DNA from: Alloyangia pacifica | GTDB taxonomy: Bacteria; Pseudomonadota; Alphaproteobacteria; Rhodobacterales; Rhodobacteraceae | DNA: 45,254 nucleotides | Reading direction: 5' to 3' | NCBI RefSeq assembly: GCF_900116195.1 | Contig: NZ_FOZW01000009.1 | Span: forward strand, 229,551-274,804 | Shown: positions 42,425-45,254 of the stretch, piece by piece | Position numbering within the stretch: position 1 is the stretch's first letter | How the letters are laid out: every line of letters starts with the position of its first letter | Made by a program: the position numbers and the translations under genes | Notes under the pieces: generated by a model | The model's input: the letters and a program-made list of their open reading frames with translations, nothing else | Databases searched by the model: none | Told to the model about the DNA's origin: nothing

Positions 42425-42631
42425 ATGGCCAATGGCACCGTAAAATGGTTCAACAGCACCAAGGGCTTCGGCTTCATCGCGCCGGAAAGCGGCGACAAGG
42501 ATATCTTTCTGCACGTCACGGCGCTTGAACGCGCTGGCATTACGCGCATCGACGACGGTCAGAACGTGACCTTCGATGTCGAGACCGGCCGCGATGGTCG
42601 CGAGTCCGCCAGCAATCTGGCCTTGGCTTGA
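42425..42631 (+). CDS. Cold-shock domain protein (CspA family)
   Basis: A 68-residue OB-fold protein. MANGTVKWFNSTKGFGFIAP carries RNP1 (KGFGFI), and KDIFLHVTALERAGI is RNP2. It binds single-stranded RNA/DNA and melts mRNA structure. CAGGAG precedes the ATG by about ten bases. Its stop overlaps a TTG start of the next small gene. Confidence 0.93.
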   Translation: MANGTVKWFNSTKGFGFIAPESGDKDIFLHVTALERAGITRIDDGQNVTFDVETGRDGRESASNLALA

Positions 42632-42855
42632 AGCGCTCGCTGGACGATCTGCTGAAGGGCATTCCGGCGCAATCCGGGAACGGCGGGCAACCGCCGCAGC
42701 CCAAGGGGACGTCCGGTGAGAAGCGGACCGGGCCGGAAACCCAGCTCGACAAGATCACGGCGGGCGCCAAGCGCGTGCTTAAAGAAGAAGCCGACGAGCG
42801 CACCGAAAAGCTGGCGCGCCTCAAAGCTGCTCGCGAAGCGCGCGACAAGACGTAA
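42628..42855 (+). CDS. Small hypothetical protein coupled to the cold-shock gene
   Basis: A 75-residue product from TTG 42628, overlapping the cold-shock stop by TTGA. It reads MKRSLDDLLKGIPAQSGNGG, then a helical, Lys/Glu/Arg-rich tail (VLKEEADERTEKLARLKAAR). It looks like a flexible nucleic-acid- or protein-binding protein. No family is recognised; the coupling suggests a role beside the cold-shock protein. Confidence 0.6.
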   Translation: MKRSLDDLLKGIPAQSGNGGQPPQPKGTSGEKRTGPETQLDKITAGAKRVLKEEADERTEKLARLKAAREARDKT

Positions 42856-43040
42856 CCGCCAAGACGCGGCCGGCGCTGAACGGTTGGATTGCCCGTGCGG
42901 CGCCGTCTCGCGATTGCCGACGACGATCTGATCGGCCCGCACACTTCGGGCCAAGTAGATCCGAATTCCGGGTGAGCGCGTCGAGTGGATTGGCCCCTCC
43001 TGTGGGTCTCGACCATTCCGTATCAGTCTCACCTGGAGGA

Positions 43041-43068
43041 GCTGCTGCAGGGCTTGCCCTGCGGCAGC
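43041..43068 (+). terminator. Hairpin upstream of a small gene
   Basis: gctgc-t-gcaggg (43041-43052) pairs with ccctgc-g-gcagc (43057-43068): an 11-bp stem with one mismatch and a 4-base loop. It lies 35 bases before the ATG at 43103 and could be a terminator for the cold-shock unit or a leader structure. Confidence 0.45.
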
Positions 43069-43102
43069 TTCCATTCACTTTGACCATTTAGAGGAAAGAG
43101 AC

Positions 43103-43267
43103 ATGGGCTATTCGCCTTCGAAAAAACAGCTGGACCTCAAGGACTTCCTGAGCCAGCCGGCAAAGAAACGCCCTGGAGCGAAAACTTTCGGCTTCCAGAA
43201 ATTCAGGACACCGCCCACGCCGGTTGCCAAGCCCGCAGCACAGCCCGCCGAGGAAAAGTCGGAATAA
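43103..43267 (+). CDS. Small hypothetical protein (54 aa)
   Basis: It starts MGYSPSKKQLDLKDFLSQPA and contains KKRPGAKTFGFQKFRT, then a Pro/Ala tail. GAGGAAAG lies just before the ATG. It is short and basic at first and then flexible, with composition unlike random GC-rich frames. It follows the cold-shock unit in the same direction. Confidence 0.6.
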   Translation: MGYSPSKKQLDLKDFLSQPAKKRPGAKTFGFQKFRTPPTPVAKPAAQPAEEKSE

Positions 43268-43636
43268 ACTCCGGCGCGACGGCTCACCCTCTCGAGCGCC
43301 GCAAGCTGGGCTAATCCCAATGAAAACGGCCCTTTCGATATATCTGCCGCCCGAGCAGAATCGCAAGGAACAACCTTGAGCGATTTCGGAGCGGCAATTT
43401 TCTGCAGCCCATTGGTTGGGCTGCCAGCGCAGAAACATCTGCGCCTCGAATTTTGGCCGGGCGACATTCATCTATCTTGACGATGTCCCGGCCCCCCCCA
43501 ATCCGGCGACCTTGAGCGCATGAGCGTTCCTGCGTCCGGACATCTTCCCACGCCGCAGGCGCCGCCGATGGAGCAACTTGCGAGAGTGGTCGCCAGCGTC
43601 GGCACCTTGGCATCACGAATACGAAAGACAACAAAT
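43268..43636. other. Gap, no firm gene
   Basis: The frame of the DUF982 gene stays open back to ATG 43520, but that 39-residue extension (MSVPASGHLPTPQAPPMEQL) has no family match. Otherwise nothing is recognised. Confidence 0.4.
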
Positions 43637-43888
43637 ATGATGGAAATTTTCTGGGGCGACCCTCTTATCCTGATTGACCCGAAAGACGGGGACGTTACGC
43701 GATTCTGCACGATCGAAAAGGTACATTACTGGCTGCGCCGGAAATGGCCGGTGGCCGATGCGGCGCAACAGACCGCCTTGGCGAAGGTCGAGGCGGCCAT
43801 GGAATGCATGAACTCCGTCGACGATGCCCGCAATGCTTTCCTGAAGGCCGCCCGAATGGCAGGCTTCAAGCAAGCGGCCATGGCTTGA
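43637..43888 (+). CDS. DUF982 domain protein
   Basis: An 83-residue product starting MMEIFWGDPLILIDPKDGDV. TIEKVHYWLRRKWPVADAAQ, then a helix with SVDDARNAFLKAARMAGF, is the DUF982 pattern seen in short proteins of rhizobia and Rhodobacteraceae. The function is unknown. I use ATG 43637 because the domain begins there and the upstream sequence turns AT-rich; starts at 43520 or 43568 are possible. Confidence 0.75.
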   Translation: MMEIFWGDPLILIDPKDGDVTRFCTIEKVHYWLRRKWPVADAAQQTALAKVEAAMECMNSVDDARNAFLKAARMAGFKQAAMA

Positions 43889-44280
43889 TGGGTCGCGCGC
43901 CAAGCGCCGGGCGCTGAAAGAGGCGTATCTCCTCTTTGCAAATCCTTCCGTAGTCGGTGCTGCCGACTTTCAAAAAGACGGCCAGATGTCCAAGCTTTGG
44001 AGCTAATGTTGTAATGTGGCACTTGGGCTTGAACCGAAAGTCGATTGATCATCTCCCTATTCGCAGATTCAGGCGTGTAAACGGCCGGTGGTCTCACCGC
44101 ACGGTCTGGAGCCTTTCGCGGCAGTGTTCCATATGCGAAGAAGCCACTCTACCCGTCGTGGCGAGCATCATGGAACAGCTCCGCGCGGACTATCTCTGCT
44201 CCCGCGTTTCTTCATGGTATCCTGCTATGCCAACGTCGAGTTGGCGACGGGGTTTGGGGGAGGCGGATCGGAGGACCGTC
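43889..44280. other. Gap before the recombinase, no gene
   Basis: No coding frame with family similarity. The recombinase frame is open across much of it, but the start at 44281 has the only good ribosome-binding site. Any recombination site should be sought here or just after 44913. Confidence 0.4.
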
Positions 44281-44913
44281 ATGTCTATCGCTAACCTGCC
44301 CGCCATCCGCGCCTGCCGTCCCGCATGGAACAAAGGACGTATCGTTGGCCAGAAGCGCCCGCTTCTGCCGAAGCATGTCTGGGCGATCCGCGTTCGGCTT
44401 GAAATCTCAGGCAACGCTCGCGACCTCGCGCTTTTCAATCTCGCCATCGATAGCAAGCTGCGTGGCTGCGACCTGGTCAGGCTGAAGGTGGCAGATGTCT
44501 ACGCCGCCGGCCAGGTCAAGCAGCGCGCCTCGATCATCCAAAGCAAGACGCGAAAACCGGTCCGTTTCGAGATCGCCGAAGGCACCCGGAACTCTCTCGG
44601 CTCTTGGCTGGACGATCCCATGATGATCGGCTCGCAACACCTGTGGCCGGGCCGCTTTCACGACCGCCCCCACATTTCAACGCGGCAGTACTCGCGTCTC
44701 GTCCGAGATTGGGTGACTTCGATCGGGCTCGAAGCAAGTGCTTATGGTACGCACTCGATGCGCCGGACGAAGGTCGCACAAATCTACCGTAAGACCGGAA
44801 ACCTGCGCGCGGTTCAGCTTCTGCTTGGACACACCAAAATGGACAGCACGGTGCGCTATCTGGGCGTGGAACTTGAGGACGCCCTCGCCATCGCTGAAGC
44901 CGTAGAGCTTTGA
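44281..44913 (+). CDS. Tyrosine recombinase/integrase
   Basis: A 210-residue recombinase without the N-terminal SAM-like domain. Catalytic residues are in place: Arg61 ([12 protein letters not shown]), Lys89 (QSKTRKP), His158 and Arg161 ([10 protein letters not shown]), His184 (LLGHTKMD) and Tyr193 (VRYLGV). GGAGGA sits five bases before ATG 44281. Short recombinases of this type are common in Rhodobacteraceae and rhizobial accessory DNA. A decayed relative lies at 33.6 kb. Its cargo and att sites are not identified. Confidence 0.88.
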   Translation: MSIANLPAIRACRPAWNKGRIVGQKRPLLPKHVWAIRVRLEISGNARDLALFNLAIDSKLRGCDLVRLKVADVYAAGQVKQRASIIQSKTRKPVRFEIAEGTRNSLGSWLDDPMMIGSQHLWPGRFHDRPHISTRQYSRLVRDWVTSIGLEASAYGTHSMRRTKVAQIYRKTGNLRAVQLLLGHTKMDSTVRYLGVELEDALAIAEAVEL

Positions 44914-44919
44914 ACGAAC

Positions 44920-44945
44920 AGGGCCGTCTTAACGCGGGCGGCCCT
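44920..44945 (+). terminator. Hairpin after the recombinase gene
   Basis: agggccg (44920-44926) pairs with cggccct (44939-44945) across a 12-base loop, seven bases after the stop. There is no T-run. Confidence 0.4.
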
Positions 44946-44950
44946 GGGTT

Positions 44951-45254
44951 TGAACCGCCCCGGGTTTGCCGGAGGCTCCCACTCTTGAGTAGGATGGAGC
45001 ATCATGAGCAAGACCACGAACAAGTTTTCCGCCGAAGTGCGTGAGCGCGCCGTGCGGATGGTTCTCGACAACGAGGGGCAGCACGGATCTCGCTGGCAGG
45101 CGATCACGTCGATCGCAGCGAAGATCGGCTGCTCGGCGAACACGCTGAACGACTGGGTCAAGAAGGCTGAGGTCGACAGCGGCAAGCGTTCAGGCGTTCG
45201 CAGCGAGATGGCCGAGAGAATGAAGGCGCTGGAGCGGGAGAACCGCGAACTGCG
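44951..45254 (+). mobile_element. Left end of an IS3-family insertion sequence (partial)
   Basis: TGAACCGCCCCGGG at 44951-44964 matches the terminal repeat of many IS3-group elements, and a transposase OrfA start lies 53 bp inside. The rest is off-window. It landed 38 bp after the recombinase stop, so the recombinase is intact. Confidence 0.75.
45004..45254 (+). CDS. IS3-family transposase OrfA (runs off the window)
   Basis: The 83 visible residues begin [20 protein letters not shown] and include the HTH_Tnp_1-type helix-turn-helix ([20 protein letters not shown]) and the start of the leucine-zipper-like tail ([15 protein letters not shown]). OrfA binds the IS ends; the DDE transposase OrfB would follow after a programmed frameshift. 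AGGATGGAG lies just before ATG 45004. Confidence 0.88.
   Translation, partial: MSKTTNKFSAEVRERAVRMVLDNEGQHGSRWQAITSIAAKIGCSANTLNDWVKKAEVDSGKRSGVRSEMAERMKALERENREL

Noticed and set aside
33605..44913. Recombinase fossil and intact recombinase as att-type direct repeats bounding an island
   Set aside because: The two 3' ends are only moderately similar in DNA, so they are diverged relatives, not copies made by integration.
1..45254. CRISPR arrays, tRNA or rRNA genes
   Set aside because: No regularly spaced identical repeats, cloverleaf-like sequences or rRNA signatures were noticed by eye; a dedicated scan was not possible.

Overview
This is GC-rich DNA of alphaproteobacterial, very probably Rhodobacteraceae, character. 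It carries an H-NS/HvrA-type gene, a DUF982 protein, small ParB-domain and DUF4394 proteins, a perfect FnrL-type box, and roseobacter-like codon use. It reads as an accessory or plasmid-like region: it starts inside an IS21-type element, ends inside an IS3-type element, and holds at least five decayed genes, a tyrosine recombinase and a family of dispersed intergenic repeats. No rRNA, tRNA or CRISPR array was seen.

Left part (1-10.5 kb): the left end of an IS21 element has cut off the 3' end of an H-NS family gene. Then come a divergent GntR regulator with a TSUP exporter and an HPP-CBS membrane protein, a small lipoprotein, remnants of an otnC-like class II aldolase and of a DMT transporter, an AraC regulator divergent from an intact DMT exporter, an IS3 remnant, a SnoaL-like protein and a RidA-like protein with an unusual hydrophobic tail.

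Stress and sulfatase part (10.5-22.8 kb): two ECF sigma/RskA-type anti-sigma pairs, each joined by an ATGA overlap, flank a secreted fasciclin protein and a secreted DUF4394 protein that are likely regulon members. Next is a minus-strand block of sulfatase, HAD-like phosphatase and a second sulfatase, all with signal peptides, beside a receiver protein, a FixJ/NarL response regulator and a sensor kinase with an ABC-substrate-binding-like sensor. Together these look like an inducible periplasmic desulfation module.

Metabolic cassettes (23-35.5 kb): a stand-alone ParB domain; LysR with a DJ-1/PfpI protein and an MDR oxidoreductase; PaiB and a B3/B4-domain protein whose first residues come from a lost PLP gamma-lyase gene; a divergent XRE-cupin regulator with LysE and DapA-family genes controlled through a perfect 16-bp inverted repeat; a frameshifted LysR divergent from a SnoaL-SDR pair; a recombinase fossil; an orphan FNR box; and a secreted amidohydrolase.

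Right part (36-45 kb): a two-domain GNAT acetyltransferase, a Crp/Fnr regulator, a decayed small membrane protein, and a + strand cluster with two transglutaminase-like proteins around three small proteins, followed by a cold-shock gene, small proteins, DUF982, the tyrosine recombinase and the IS3 left end. Copies of one ~100-190 bp repeat sit in five intergenic gaps from 26.8 to 37.3 kb, all in the same orientation.
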